Assembly: GCA_014904845.1 (NCBI GenBank)
Contig: MU119206.1
Location: 620,001 to 684,000 of the forward strand
Direction: 5' to 3'
DNA from: Acephala macrosclerotiorum
Taxonomy: Eukaryota; Ascomycota; Leotiomycetes; Helotiales; Mollisiaceae
Length of the DNA: 64,000 nt
Below, piece after piece: positions 1-11,558 of this stretch; within the stretch, counting starts at the first letter, position 1, and each line of letters begins with the position of its first letter. The notes below the pieces were generated by a model. The model did not search any database and was not told the DNA's origin. It saw nothing but the letters and a program-made list of their open reading frames with translations. Both the position numbers and the translations under genes were made by a program.

Positions 1-682
1 TGCAGTCGCAGTGGTCGTCGAGAACGAAGCTTGTTTATAGGGGCGACCGAGAAAAAGGGTAGGTGGAGTTGGTGCTATGAGAATATTGCACAGACATGAT
101 GAACATATGTATGGTCGAGTTGCTTTCGAGCTCCCCCGCGACAGTGATGCGAACATAGGATTGGTCGTGGTTGATGTTCTGGTCGAATCTTGCTGTCTCT
201 TCTCTTCTAGAACTTTTTTTCAGATGAGCTCAATCGGTTTGCTAGTCGCATTTTTGACAGGGGTCCGAACGGCAGCTTGCCGAGAACAATTTAGGGGTCC
301 ACGGCCAGTATTCATCAATTGACTGACCTTGAAACGAGACTCGAAGCAGTATCTGATGTAGATCAGAGAGTATGGAGTAAATCTGTCGTCTAACCAGGAA
401 AAATATCCCCAACTTTCTTAGTGCTTTGACACACCACGAGGCACATTGCAATTATGTAAAATCGATGCAGAATCACGCAAAAGTTGAATCTTGAATCCTC
501 TTACATATATCACATATATCACATATGCTTTCTAGAAAGCAAAATCCTTTGAAGCTAGATGTAAATGGGTATAAGTGCGCCGATGTCCCACCATAGCAAA
601 TAACTCCAGCCGTATTTTGCACCGTTTTTGCTGTAACATGGTCCGACCTCCCTAAACGCCGGATGTCTTTTCACCCTTGAAC
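1..682. other. Intergenic, no gene recognised
   Basis: Only short, unconvincing open frames occur. A short ATATATCAC/ATATATCAC tandem lies near 505-522. This is the 3' flank of the cohesin-loader gene that ends at 683. Confidence 0.5.
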
Positions 683-3184
683 TCATAAACCAGGCAACGC
701 CTTTTCCGCAGATATCCGTGCTTGCTCCATCGCCATCTGCGCTTCCACTTTCTTGCCTTGCACATCGTAGCATTGTGCTAACATACCATCTGCCACGCTC
801 ATCCAGAGAACGTTGCCGCTCTTCTGTGCTTGCACGGATGCCGCCTTGGCACTCTTCTCAGCCTGATCTCCGATAACCCCCGAAAAGAAGCGACTACACA
901 TCACGTTCAATGTGATGCAAAGAAATTGGGTGTTCCCGGTCATCTGAGCTCCACTCAGCGCCGACCTGAGGTAGGCCTTGATTTTGAACAATTCTGTGGG
1001 TGGATTCGTGTTTATCGTGGCTGCTATCAGGTAGAATGCTGTCTCAATGTCCTTGTTGGGATGGTGTTCACACAGTTGTCTGAGGCGTTCCATAAGAACT
1101 ACGTTAGAGTTGGAATCCTGACGTGGTTTATCTTGAAGAATCCAAAGAGTGTTCAGTGCTGCCAGAAGTGCAATATCGCGCTCGACTTGCTCATCAAAAG
1201 AAGTGAAGGTACTCTTAGAGGATGGCAGGTGAAACCTCTGGTTCCCAAAAATCTGTAACGCGGTGTCGAAAGCACCGATGCCCTGGTGATATGCGCCGGT
1301 GAGGTATAATGTGAGACACTCTAGCGGACCCTTGAGAGTAATTTCGAATGTGCCGGCAGTTATGTGAAGCTTGTCAATGCAGTCCTTGACCTTTGCCCAA
1401 TCCGCTAGTCCAGCAGAGCAGAATGCTATATAGACATGGAAGTAGCATTGAATAAGCCCTCGCCACCTTCGTCGAGCGGCCAGATCCGGTAGAAGACCGG
1501 GCAGAATCTTGACAGGCATTTTTCCTTCTAGGGTCTTATTGTTAGTGAGGACTGAGACGATGGTGCCTCGAGTCTTACCTTCCATATACTCTAGGCCTGC
1601 AGATAAGTACTTGAATCCTTTCTGATCGCCAGAGTTTCTATGAAGCAACACCATTCCGCATAGAAGTAGGCTATATAAAATTAGCAAAAGGACCGTTGAG
1701 AAAGGACCCAAGAAACCAACGTGATAGAGTAAGCATCCTTCTTATTCAAAAAGGTCATCATCAGGTTGTCTCCGCCATCATTACCAATGCCTAGTATCAT
1801 TCTAGTGTCTTGACTAATGATCGAAGAGCTCTTCGAAGTTCGCTTGATGGGGACAGAAATGATGCCACTTGAAGTGCTCCAAGCTGTGTCCTTTAGAGTG
1901 TCGTCCATCATGTCTTGCATATACTTCAATTTCTGCATCATGTTTGCAGAGTTTCCTTGTCGAATGCTGCTCGCAACGTCGAGGATGTGTGCCAAGCCTT
2001 CAAGCTGTATTATCCTGCAGCTTTCATCTACCTGGTGGGCCCGAGCTGCTGCAATCTGACGTTGGACTTGCTCAACCGCATCTGGGCCTGGCGTCTTCAG
2101 ATATGCGAGGGCTTCCATCAGAGATGCGGTCACACATATAGCTTTGTCATCCTGCTGATCTGCAGTTGCTGCGATGGCTCGCAGATGATGCACTGCAGCA
2201 TGGTTATCCGTGAGGGTCCCTGATGCTAGAGACTGTGTTGCTCGGAGGAATCGGAAGGCATACACCCAAGAGAAATGTTGATAGCTATCGTGGTGATTAG
2301 CAGAAGTCAAGAATCAATCTTAGAAGAGCTCACGCTTCTGCATCGGAAATGTATCCATCTAAAGCCTTCACGGAAGCCTTTGGGTTCTTCTTCGCCATGA
2401 ATTGTGCAAGTAGAAATTGCATGGCATATTTCAAGTCATGGTAGTGGTTCTAGATATTGTGTTAGCTATATGGGAGCAAAGAGGCCTTATAACATACCCT
2501 CTCGCACAACGTAATTCCCTTGCTTAAGGCCGTCTCTCCTTCCATAGAATTATCAGTCTCCTCAAGAAGTACGGCAGCAAACCGTAAGCGTATGTTTGCT
2601 TCCAGTCTCGGTGCCAATCTGACGCGCTTCAACGCCGTATCTAAACATCCTAGACCCGTAGCAATCAGCTTCTGATATATTTCAACATTTGTCGTGGTCA
2701 TAGCAAGCACAGCTGCGGGCGCTAATTCGTGTGCAGCGTCGAAGTATTCTTCAGCGAGGGAGATCAGTAACTTGGCTGTCTCTGACGACGAGTCTTTCGG
2801 CACAGGTGGCATGGCGGAATATAGGGACGACGAGTTGAGCGTGGATTGAGGGTTAAAACTTTGCGAGGGACGTTGATACTGCTGTGGTCGAGCGGGTGCT
2901 TGCTGTTGGAGTTGCGCAGGCGATATGTATTGTGGCTGTTGAACCTGTGATAGAGGCGCCTGCTGATATCCGTTGTTCGGATGATTGTTCGTGTATCTTG
3001 GAGTCATCCCATAATTTGCTTGAGCCCCTCCATTCTGATTCCAATATTGAGCGTTTCCATTGAGTGGTGGTTGATATTGAGGTGCGCCGTTGGGAGACAT
3101 CTGAGGTCGTCCATGTTGGTACGGGTTTGGCGGACCATGGCCAGCCCATCCATTCCCAGGCGCTGGGCCCCCTTGATACGACAT
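683..3184 (-). CDS. MAU2: Cohesin loading factor MAU2/Scc4
   Basis: Five exons give 767 aa: 3184-2498, 2449-2334, 2284-1721, 1670-1579 and 1527-683. All joins restore frame (2304 nt in total). The N-terminal ~115 residues are rich in Pro, Gln and Asn and look disordered. The rest is the alpha-helical TPR-like Cohesin_load region, recognisable from DLKYAMQFLLAQ, NPKASVKALDGYISDAEA and VLLHRNSGDQKGFKYLSAGL. In the family, this protein pairs with Scc2/NIPBL and loads cohesin onto chromatin. The start at 3184 is chosen because seven extra upstream in-frame codons look like leader. Intron 3 uses a weak donor (GTTGGT) but is required to join the two conserved halves. It diverges from the hydrolase gene at 3558 across ~370 bp. 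Confidence 0.9.
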
Positions 3185-3557
3185 TACTTTACTCCGAATG
3201 TTCAAAGGGTAGGCGGACTTTGACAGTTTGGGGAAGTCGCGATGCGGTTTACGAACGTGTCTCGCTAAGGTGTGGTATTTAGCCGAACTAATACCGACGC
3301 CGAGGCAAGATGCATGTGGACCTCCAACTTTTGAGCAAGGTTCGTGGCCATTGGTAGTCAGGAGGCTACAGTGAATTTGTCTCGTTTCGTTTCCTTCTCG
3401 TTCCCTTTCTAAATTTCGTATTTTTCTTAGACCGTTGTCTTTACAGTTTCAGGAACAGTAGTTGGTCTGATACGCAACGCACTTGAGAAAGCCGGCCTTC
3501 AGTAGGACGTCATTGCAACCTGGAGTTAGACAGGAACCCTCACCTCAACCTAGAACA

Positions 3558-5101
3558 ATGGAGTGGTTGGGCCATGCCAAAGTTTCCTTTACACACTCTA
3601 CAACTCCCTTGGTTTTGACTAGGAAAGATGGAACTCCAACAGACTTGCTCACGGTCTGTGAGGAAGCAACCCCGCCATGTAGACTCAATCCATTGCTTTT
3701 CAATGGTCACATCCAAACGATGGTATGTACGATGATCTATATTGAGCTGTTCATTTTCTGATCATCACTTACTCTTCTCCCTGCAACCCCATACCATTTC
3801 ACAGTGGTATTGTTGACTTGACCTAAGAATCTTGGCTGACCTCTTTACAGTGGACTGTCATGAAGGACGATGGGCCTCCATTGCATTACAAACGCAAGCT
3901 CTTCGAAAATGAGGACCCGGCATTCGCTGGCTCGTTTGCTGTCGACTTCGTTACTCACCCGAGTCCTCCATTTTCCGAAAAGGACGACACTCTTCCAATC
4001 AGAACTACCTACTTCAGCGAGGAAGAATTCAGTGCTGTGGGCTCTACCGATAGTCGACCAATGTTGATAGTTCTTCACGGTCTCTCTGGAGGATCGTATG
4101 AGATCTATTTGAAGTATGTAATAGCCCCGCTGGTGGGAGCTGAGGGAGCAATGAAGTGGGAAGCCTGTGTCATTAATTCAAGAGGTTGTGCTATGCATAA
4201 GGTCACCAGTGGTGTTCTCTTCAATGCTCGAGCCACATGGGACATTCGGCAAATCGTGGTTTGGTTGAGAAAGACATTTCCAAATCGACCCTTGTTCGGC
4301 ATCGGCTTCTCTTTAGGTGCGAACATTTTGACGAATGTACGTTTTGTTTGTTGTGCAAGATGTTACCATGTTGATGATTCTAGTACATTGCTGAGGAAGG
4401 ATCTTCTTGCCAACTCAAAGCTGCCGTGGTGTGCTCGAATCCATGGAATCTCGATGTCAGCTCAAGTGCCTTGCAGCGAACATGGCTTGGACGAGAAGTC
4501 TACTTGAAGACCATGGGTTCCAACCTGAAGAAATTGATCGAGCTTCACCATGACGAGGTAGCCAAGAACCCAAAGCTGGACTTCGAGAAAATCAGGGCAG
4601 TCAAGTATCTCAATGAATTCGACCGTCATGTCCAATGCCCAACTTGGGGATATCCTACAGAAGGGGCTTACTACAGAGATGCATCGTCGACGGACTCATT
4701 ATTTGCAATCAAAATTCCGCTCTTCGCCATCAATGCAAAAGACGATCCCGTAAGTTGTGCTTCAACTGATAGGACTTGAGCTAATATTATCAGATCGCTG
4801 TCGATGAAGCACTACCCTATGAAGAGATCAAACAGATCCCGTATGCAGTCATGTGTACAACCTCTCTTGGTGGACATCTCTCTTGGTTTGAGATGGACGG
4901 ACATCGATGGCACGCTCGTCCGGTAAGCAATCCAAACTCTTTCCAGTGATCAAGTTGCTAATGTTGTGTTAGGCTTCCAATTTCCTGAACAAGATGGCAT
5001 TTGAAGTGGATGTTCCTGCTCCTGCCGACCTGAATGGTGTTACGAAAGGCGACCAAAACAAATCTGGGTACAATCCGATGCGAAGAAAATGGCACCCTTA
5101 A
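3558..5101 (+). CDS. Eht1/Eeb1-type alpha/beta hydrolase (YheT family)
   Basis: Five exons give 424 aa: 3558-3722, 3851-4336, 4384-4749, 4794-4922 and 4973-5101. All intron boundaries are phase 0. The protein starts MEWLGHAKV and carries the family signature NPLLFNGHIQT, the oxyanion-region HGLSGGS, the nucleophile elbow GIGFSLGAN (Ser in GFSLG), the acid-region NAKDDPIA and the catalytic-His region TTSLGGHLSWF. Yeast relatives Eht1 and Eeb1 are medium-chain acyl-CoA:ethanol acyltransferases and esterases that make fatty-acid ethyl esters, and Eht1 is associated with lipid droplets. The family assignment is strong. The exact substrate is inferred. It is divergent from MAU2 and its 3' end faces LOC1. 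Confidence 0.88.
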
Positions 5102-5327
5102 AGCTGTAGATCGAAGGTATATCAGATGTGTTCTTGTAGAATTAGACATAGACTGTACATAGATAGATATCCATCTGCTCTGGCGAGAAAGCCACCAATA
5201 AAGCAAATTGAACCACCAGACATAACCTTGGTATCTCGACTTTTATTATTCATTGAAATCTCACGAACACCGCCCAATGTCCGCCCAAACGCCGCAGAAA
5301 TTCCCTTTATGCCCCGTTAATTCTCAT

Positions 5328-5974
5328 TCAAGCAAAAGAAACACTCTTTCTCTTCTTGAGTTTCAGTGGCTTAGTTCCTGCTGTAGATTCGCTCCTCGTG
5401 GTTTCCTTCTCCTCGTCGGCACCCGCTGGTCTCTTCCTCTTTTTCCGCATTCCCTCCTTCGTCTCGTCTAACTTTGCCTTTCTGATTTCTTGCCTCTTCT
5501 CGGCTTCCGCTTTTCTGGCCTCTCGGATCTCTTCCATTTGTCGTGCCTTCATCATTTTGCTCTCGATTTGGCCGTCCTTGTCTGCATTAACCATAGCCAG
5601 AATAGTCAACATGCTTTCCTGTTCATCAATCAGCCCCGTGTTCCTAATGCAACAGGTAGTAGAGGTTCACATACCCTATCATCGACAAAGACCTTCCCCT
5701 TCTTCTTTCCCTTGGGCTTCTCCACACCAATAGGTGTAATCATATTCAGCGCCGGGATCCCCAATTCCTTCTCCGTATAAACCCTCCGCTTCTTCTTCAA
5801 CGTCGCCAAATTCCCCGCACTCTTCTGTGATTTGGGAGGGGGCCCTTTACTCTTCGATTTCTTCGATTTCGACACCCCATCTCCCTGAGGCTTCCCACTC
5901 TGCTTGCTATTCCTGATCCCCGACTTATTCGCTGCATGCTTCGACTTAATAGTCGATGTGCGTGAAGGCGCCAT
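5328..5974 (-). CDS. LOC1: Ribosome assembly / mRNA localisation protein LOC1
   Basis: Two exons (5974-5675 and 5618-5328) give 196 aa. The protein is very basic, with an N-terminal Lys/Ser-rich tail. The family-like motif is [18 protein letters not shown], followed by [17 protein letters not shown] long charged helix ([19 protein letters not shown]) leads to a Lys/Arg-rich C-terminus, [13 protein letters not shown]. In yeast, Loc1 is a nucleolar factor for 60S subunit biogenesis and ASH1 mRNA localisation. The splice junction joins VFVDDR to ESMLTIL in phase 0. It shares a 178-bp divergent promoter with HIS3. Confidence 0.85.
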
Positions 5975-6152
5975 TGCAAATTTTCGTATTGCGAAAATGA
6001 CAATTCAGTGGCTGGACCTCGAAATAATTTCGATTATCTTTTATCAGACCCCAGTCTTTGCGGCCGCTAGCTCCAAATCTAGCCCGCTTTATCAAAAATG
6101 CGGGGGAAAACATCTTGAGAAATCTTGAGAATCTTCAACAAGAATTGCGACA
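5975..6152. promoter_or_regulatory. LOC1-HIS3 divergent promoter
   Basis: These 178 bp separate the start codons of LOC1 (-) and HIS3 (+), so both core promoters must lie here or extend into the neighbouring genes. It contains a GC-rich block (TGCGGCCGCTAGC, 6059-6071). No TGACTC Gcn4/CPC1-type box was seen in the spacer. Confidence 0.55.
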
Positions 6153-6906
6153 ATGGTTGCGAAAACAGATCAACGAGTCCGCTCGGCAGTGCTATCACGA
6201 GATACAAATGAGACGAAGATTGTGCTTGCTATCAATTTGGATGGAGGAGAATTCCCCGCAGACACAGATGCTAAGCTCTTGAATGGCGTGAATGGTGGGG
6301 ATGGACATGCGTCACAAGCTTCGAAAAGTCAGACGATTGCTATAAATTCTGGTATTGGATTTTTGGATCATATGCTGCATGCGTTGGCGAAGCATGCTGG
6401 TTGGAGTTTGGCACTCAATTGCAAGGGAGATCTTCACAGTAGGTTGTGGCAAGCTCTGGTGACTCAAGATGAATACTAATTGAAGCTCCGCAGTCGACGA
6501 TCATCACACTGCCGAAGATGTATGTTTAGCACTCGGGTCAGCATTCAAAGATGCTCTTGGAGTCCCAGCCGGCCTTGCACGTTTTGGATCTGCCTACGCG
6601 CCCCTCGACGAAGCTCTCTCTCGCGCAGTTGTTGACCTTTCAAACCGACCCTTCAGCGTTATTGATCTTGGACTTAAGAGGGAAAAGATTGGAGATCTGA
6701 GTTGCGAAATGATACCACATTGCTTGCAAAGCTTCGCACAAGCTTCGAGAACTACAATTCATGTCGATTGTTTGCGAGGGGATAATGATCACCATAGAGC
6801 AGAGAGTGCTTTCAAGGCGTTGGCGGTGGCTATTAGACAGGCGACAAGTAGAGTTGCTGGTAGGGAAGGAGAGGTGCCGAGTACGAAGGGGACGTTGAGT
6901 ACGTGA
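6153..6906 (+). CDS. HIS3: Imidazoleglycerol-phosphate dehydratase
   Basis: Two exons (6153-6438 and 6494-6906) give 232 aa, the usual length for fungal HIS3. The enzyme dehydrates imidazole-glycerol phosphate to imidazole-acetol phosphate in histidine synthesis. Metal-binding motifs are plain: [18 protein letters not shown], then [13 protein letters not shown] across the splice site and [19 protein letters not shown] near the C-terminus. The intron interrupts the HIDDHH motif (CAC A | TC GAC), and the join restores it exactly. It is divergent from LOC1. Confidence 0.95.
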
Positions 6907-7186
6907 GGAAGATAATGGTTCGAGGTGAAAATAGACTTAGAGTTTCTGAATATTCCTATCCCTTCGAAACTCTATCCGAAACCAAAAATACCCAAATATG
7001 CCGGGACATTAGAAACCAAATATTTAACCTCAAATGGTACAATCGCTCAGTGATTGTTCTGGAATTGGATTTCCCAGATCAGTCGGACTTTGATCATAAA
7101 ATATCATTCGAGCTCCAACTGTATTGAAATCGAAAGATATTCTCTCTCAATCGCCGAGCTCGGGCTTTGTTCGGCTCTCCAACTTC

Positions 7187-7798
7187 ATGACTTCCCAGCC
7201 AAACTCTCACGCAATTTCAACTCAAATCAACAAATGCATCTCAGAAATCTCGATGCATACTTCCGGAGGACTTCGAAGTGAGGAAGCTAATGGTGCTGCC
7301 TGGGAAGGAGGAAAAGGGGCGCTTTATGGTGCTGTGAAAGTATGTGAATCTGCTCCTGTAATTCGCAACTGTTTGTCTGGTTGGAGAAGACCAACTTGAG
7401 AAATTATGAGAGAAGTGAGCTAATAAATGTTCTGAATGGTAGTGGGGAGCTTTTGCAGCTCTGTTGGGAGGCGTTGGATATGGGATATCTCCGATCTATA
7501 GAGGGTTGACTATTCAGTTCAAAGTGTGAGTTCTGCTGCGATGTCAAAGCTCAAGTACTGTAACTAACTCTATTATATCAGATTCCTTCAGATGTCAGGT
7601 AATTTTGTCTCCAGCTATTTAAAGTCTATAGAACTAATGTGTCCAGGAATGATCCTCGGTGGCTGTTTAGAAGCAGATCATAGGATACGAGAGTATGAAG
7701 CAAAGCTCAGGATTCAAAAGCGCATCTTACGTGACCGAGCAGCGTGGGATTCCTACGAAAAGGAGTACGAGGAGACGCCCAATTCAAAGTCTTCATAA
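7187..7798 (+). CDS. Small two-span membrane protein, Rcf2/HIG1-like (tentative)
   Basis: Four exons give 134 aa: 7187-7339, 7443-7525, 7582-7598 and 7647-7798. Exon 3 is only 17 nt. Joined, the centre reads WGAFAALLGGVGYGISPIYR, then a short loop and FKVFLQMSGMILGGCLEADH, which suggests a two-helix membrane hairpin. A charged tail (REYEAKLRIQKRILRDRAAW) follows. The hairpin plus an EADHRIREYE-type tail resembles fungal Rcf2/HIG1 mitochondrial inner-membrane proteins that bind respiratory complexes. That is recall, not a search. The start at 7187 (MTSQPN) is the most plausible. An in-frame ATG at 7124 would add 21 residues. Confidence 0.65.
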
Positions 7799-7946
7799 GG
7801 AAGGCTATTGTACAGTACGAGAACACGATTGTATGATATCAATTCATAAGCTACACAAATCCCACCTTTTGCAAGGCCCTAGCTATATACGCCAGTCAAA
7901 ACTCGTTGCAAATTTCCTGAACGCCTGCCTGCCATGCTTCATATTA

Positions 7947-9113
7947 TCAGTTCTTCGGTGCAATAAACTTCTTCGCATCCATGTTCAGCTTCGATAACCT
8001 AGCAACGCATCCACTGAGCTGAAGCAAAGTCTGAACTCCCTCTAGAATCTTCATATGTGTGAACCCAATCTCCTTGATGAACTCCAGCTTCGAATGCTCG
8101 CTCAATGTGGGTATTGTCTTGGTGACCCGGAACATCGTGCTAATTATGTCGTGACTCGAGTAACCCAGGTCCCAAAGCTCCTTCAATGTCTCCAGCGCCG
8201 CATCCACCTTGCCCTCGTAGCACGCCTTAATCATTTGTTGCACCTTGATCGGGTGAGGGGAGTCAACGACCTTGAACACATTGTCCCCACTGACGAACCC
8301 GAATCCAGCCCACGTAGATTGCAAATTGTTGATAGCTTGTCGCATATCACCCTCTGCGCTGAAGACTAGAGCGGCCAACCCATCTTCACTGTATTCGACC
8401 TTCTCTGCCTCGATGATCTGTAATAACCTCTTCACAATTTGAGCATCTGTCAACCGCGAGTATCTCAAGATGGCACATCGAGACTGCAGAGGCTCGATAA
8501 TTTTATTCGATTGATTGCAGGCGAAAGCGAATCGGGTTGTAGAGGAGTATATTTCCATCGTTCGTCGAAGTGCTTGCTGTGCGCCGGAGGTCATGCTGTC
8601 TGCTTCATCGAGAATAACGAGCTTTTGTCGACCTTGTGGAAGAGTGACTTTCTTCTGTGCAAAACCCTTGATTCGGTTCCGTACCACATCGATACCTAAA
8701 TGGCAAGTGAGTGTATGTGCAGTAGTAAGCCACGGAGTCCTGACCTCTTTCGTCACTTGCGTTCAACTCCAAAACAGCCTCTTTGTATGCATCTCCAAGA
8801 AGTTGTCTCGCAAGGCAGAGAACTGATGTAGTCTTCCCAATACCCGGCATACCAGAAATAATAACATGCGGCATATTTCCTTCTCTCGCTATAATCTTCA
8901 GTCGCTCGATCGTTTCTGTATTGCCCACGATATCGTCCAGGAAGACTGGGCGGTACTTCTCGACCCTGGCGGCGTTAATATTTTTTCGATGCAAGATGAT
9001 GCTACCTACCATGGCAATTCGTAATTTGTGATTCCATTGGCATTTGGCTTGAGAGCTTTCTTTGCGGCGGACGTGGAGGACTCGCCCACCTCTTCGCCCT
9101 TGGTGACGGCCAT
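7947..9113 (-). CDS. RFC4: Replication factor C subunit 4
   Basis: Three exons (9113-9010, 8965-8745 and 8695-7947) give 357 aa. This AAA+ clamp-loader subunit opens and loads PCNA at primer-template junctions. Features in order: ELPWVEKYRP (RFC box II), Walker [18 protein letters not shown], Walker [11 protein letters not shown], sensor-1 [11 protein letters not shown] and the arginine-finger SRC motif [10 protein letters not shown]. The C-terminal collar domain ends in KKFIAPKN. It matches yeast Rfc4 (human RFC2) more closely than the other small subunits, for example in the [12 protein letters not shown] and DSPHPIKV segments. The first intron splits the Trp codon of LPWVEKYRP. Confidence 0.95.
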
Positions 9114-9438
9114 GGCTGTTGACTTGAAGTGATGATGCTTAGAAGTCGCGTCTTAAACGCGACAAGAGAAAATCGATTTACGCGGTGGTCTGCACGTGCC
9201 GTTCCTACAACTCCCGCCCACGCTTTTGCATCTCAGGCTTCACATATTTCCAGCATGGCGGATTGATGTTCGAGGCAATGAAATGCGAATTCCCTGTGCC
9301 AACTTCCTCCATCCTTTCGGTACTTACCACTGAGTTCTGCTTATTGAGGTTCCACCATCATTCCCCTTCTGACTCTTGCGTCCTTGTTGCTTCTACACTC
9401 TGCTGTATTATCTTGACAGTTTCTAGAAGGGGTTCAAT
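9114..9438. other. RFC4-chitinase divergent intergenic
   Basis: This 325-bp spacer should hold the promoters of both genes. No specific motif was recognised. Confidence 0.4.
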
Positions 9439-10781
9439 ATGAAGTTCTTCCAAATCATGGCAACTGTCTCCGCGGTCGCTTTCCCAGTGAGTGCCAGATA
9501 TATCATGTATTTGACTGGGTACCCTCCATAAGCTCCCTTTTCCAGACCTCGCTAATATCCCAGACAACACAACTTGGTTCCTGAGCCACCACTCGTTAAA
9601 GATGTCACACACGTAGCAATAGCTTTCATGCGGTCCTCAAAATTTAACCAAGAAATCCCAACATCTTGGCCCTTCTTTACCACCATCGACAACGTCAGAT
9701 CAAAATTTGCTCCTGGCACAGCTATTATGGTCGCTATTGGAGGCTGGGGAGATACTGCCGGTTTTTCTGAGGCTGCAAGAACAGAAGGAAACAGGAAATT
9801 ATTTGCAAGAAATGTGAAAGCTATGGTTGATTCTACTGGAGCTGACGGTACTTCACTCCTTTCTTCTGGTCCAAGAACTACCTCGCTAAGCCATAATAGG
9901 GGTTGACATAGATTGGGAATACCCAGGGTAGACTTCTCCTGTCCTTTCGTTCCCTCAAGCCTATGCTAACAGGTAGCAGTGGCAATGGCGAAGACTACAA
10001 GACTGTCCCAAACTCCCAGAAGGCGTGGGAGATTGAAGCCTACCCAACCCTCCTCTCTGAAATCCGCCATGCCCTCGGTCCCGACAAGCTCATATCAGCA
10101 GCCGTCCCCGGTCTACCTCGAGATATGCTAGCTTTCACTCCCACCACGATCTCACTTATCTCTTCTTCGGTCGACTTTCTCAATATCATGACTTACGACC
10201 TCATGAATCGACGTGACAATGTCACGAAACACCATACAGGACTTGCACTCTCTCTCGAGTCTATCAACGCGTATTTAGAAGCTGGGCTCGAGCCCGAGAA
10301 AGCGAATCTGGGCTTTGCTTTCTATATCAAGTGGTATAAGACAGACCCCGATGCTGACTGTGGAAGCCATTTACCAACCTGCAAGACAGTTCTGATGGAA
10401 GATCCAGAATCGGGAGCAGATCTCGGCCAAGCAGGAGCATTCTCTTGGCACGACGAAGTCCCAAGCGAGTTGAAAGAAAGCTTTGGAAAGGCTCTGAAGG
10501 GCTTGTTGTATGACAAGATCAGAGGAGGAAACTACTTTTGGGATGAGAAGGAAAATATTTTCTGGAGTTGGGATACACCGGAAGCTATTTTACTGAAGTT
10601 TCCAGCTTTGGTGGAAGAGAAGCAGCTAGGTGGAGTTTTTGCTTGGGGTCTTGGGGAAGATGCTCCGAAATGGGAACATTTGAAAGCGACTACAACTGGG
10701 TATCAGATTTGGAAGAAGGGCAATATTTCGGGTTCGCGGCCGGTCTCTTGGAAAAATTTGAATGCGAGGGACGAGTTGTGA
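9439..10781 (+). CDS. Secreted GH18 chitinase (class V type)
   Basis: Four exons give 398 aa: 9439-9518, 9564-9847, 9900-9927 and 9977-10781. The N-terminus (MKFFQIMATVSAVAFP) looks like a signal peptide, followed by beta-1 RYIMYLTGQHN. Other GH18 features are MVAIGGWGD (SxGG-like motif), the catalytic DxxDxDxE motif in GADGVDIDWEYPG (Glu as proton donor), FLNIMTYDLMN and GGVFAWGLGED. Substrate is most likely chitin or a related beta-1,4-GlcNAc glycan. The 28-nt exon 3 carries most of the active-site motif. The first donor is uncertain: 9507 and 9519 both preserve frame, and 9519 (GTACCC) gives the better beta-strand. No chitin-binding or GPI module is visible. Confidence 0.87.
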
Positions 10782-11160
10782 TGCAGTGAGATTGCAATTT
10801 TGTCTGTAACAACTGAATATTGAGTGTTGTATGTTTTGAAAAGGAAAATCCGAATGTCCGACGATTCGAGAAACTATTATGCTACACTATTTCAAGCACA
10901 AGTAGTCATTCTCTCACGCAAGTCAAGATGCATCATCAGATATTCTCATCGTCATAATATCCCACGATTTCAGGCACGCTCAAGTGAGGGATAAGGAACA
11001 AGATCTTGCTTGAACAAGCATGTATGATTAATGTTACAGAAGGAATATCTTGATAGCGCCTGACCCCAAATCAATACTCCAGCAATGCAATATCCACGCT
11101 ATGCAACCAAAACCCATTTTCAACCCCTTCTTATCCTCCCATCTTCTCCGTATCAAACTC
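10782..11160. other. Intergenic, no gene recognised
   Basis: No convincing coding frame. It separates the chitinase stop from the 3' end of the broken small secreted-protein gene. Confidence 0.4.
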
Positions 11161-11558
11161 TCAGTTGGTCCCGACGATGTTGCACAAGATCGAGCTAATG
11201 GTAGCCAGATTGGTAGAGATCTCAGCTGGTGTGGTGACGTTAAATGGCGGCTCCCTGGCTGCACGCCAGCAATATCCTTGTATCCGCGACACTCGACAGT
11301 GTTGATACCGACGTTTGCGTGAACTCCTGGTCGAGGATGAACTCAGACCGAGCAGCCAGAACCTTCCCCGCAATTGAGTTGAGTCAACTTGTTGATCTCG
11401 ACGGGAGCCGGCTCGGAAACTTTGCTGGGATCGAGACCAGCAGAGGCGATGACATTGACCGATACACCGTAGTATGTATCACGAGCAACGGGAGTTGTAG
11501 CGGCGATGCTGGCGAGGGCGACGAGAGAGGTGAAGATGGTGGAGGAACGAATTTTAAT
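11161..11558 (-). pseudogene. Broken small secreted-protein gene
   Basis: Reading down the minus strand, the frame shows a hydrophobic leader ending LASIAATTPVARDTYYG, then VSVNVIASAGLDPSKV and INKLTQLNCGEGSGCSV, and stops at TGA near 11344. The same frame beyond the stop still looks coding (VGINTVECRGYKDIAGVQPG). After a further shift the tail reads PPFNVTTPAEISTNLATISS and ends at 11161. The position expected for the initiator reads ATT (11558-11556) in ATTAAAATT. Missing start, in-frame stop and frameshift together suggest a dead gene for a secreted cysteine-containing protein of about 130 aa. No intron of plausible length repairs it. Sequencing indels remain possible. Confidence 0.6.
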
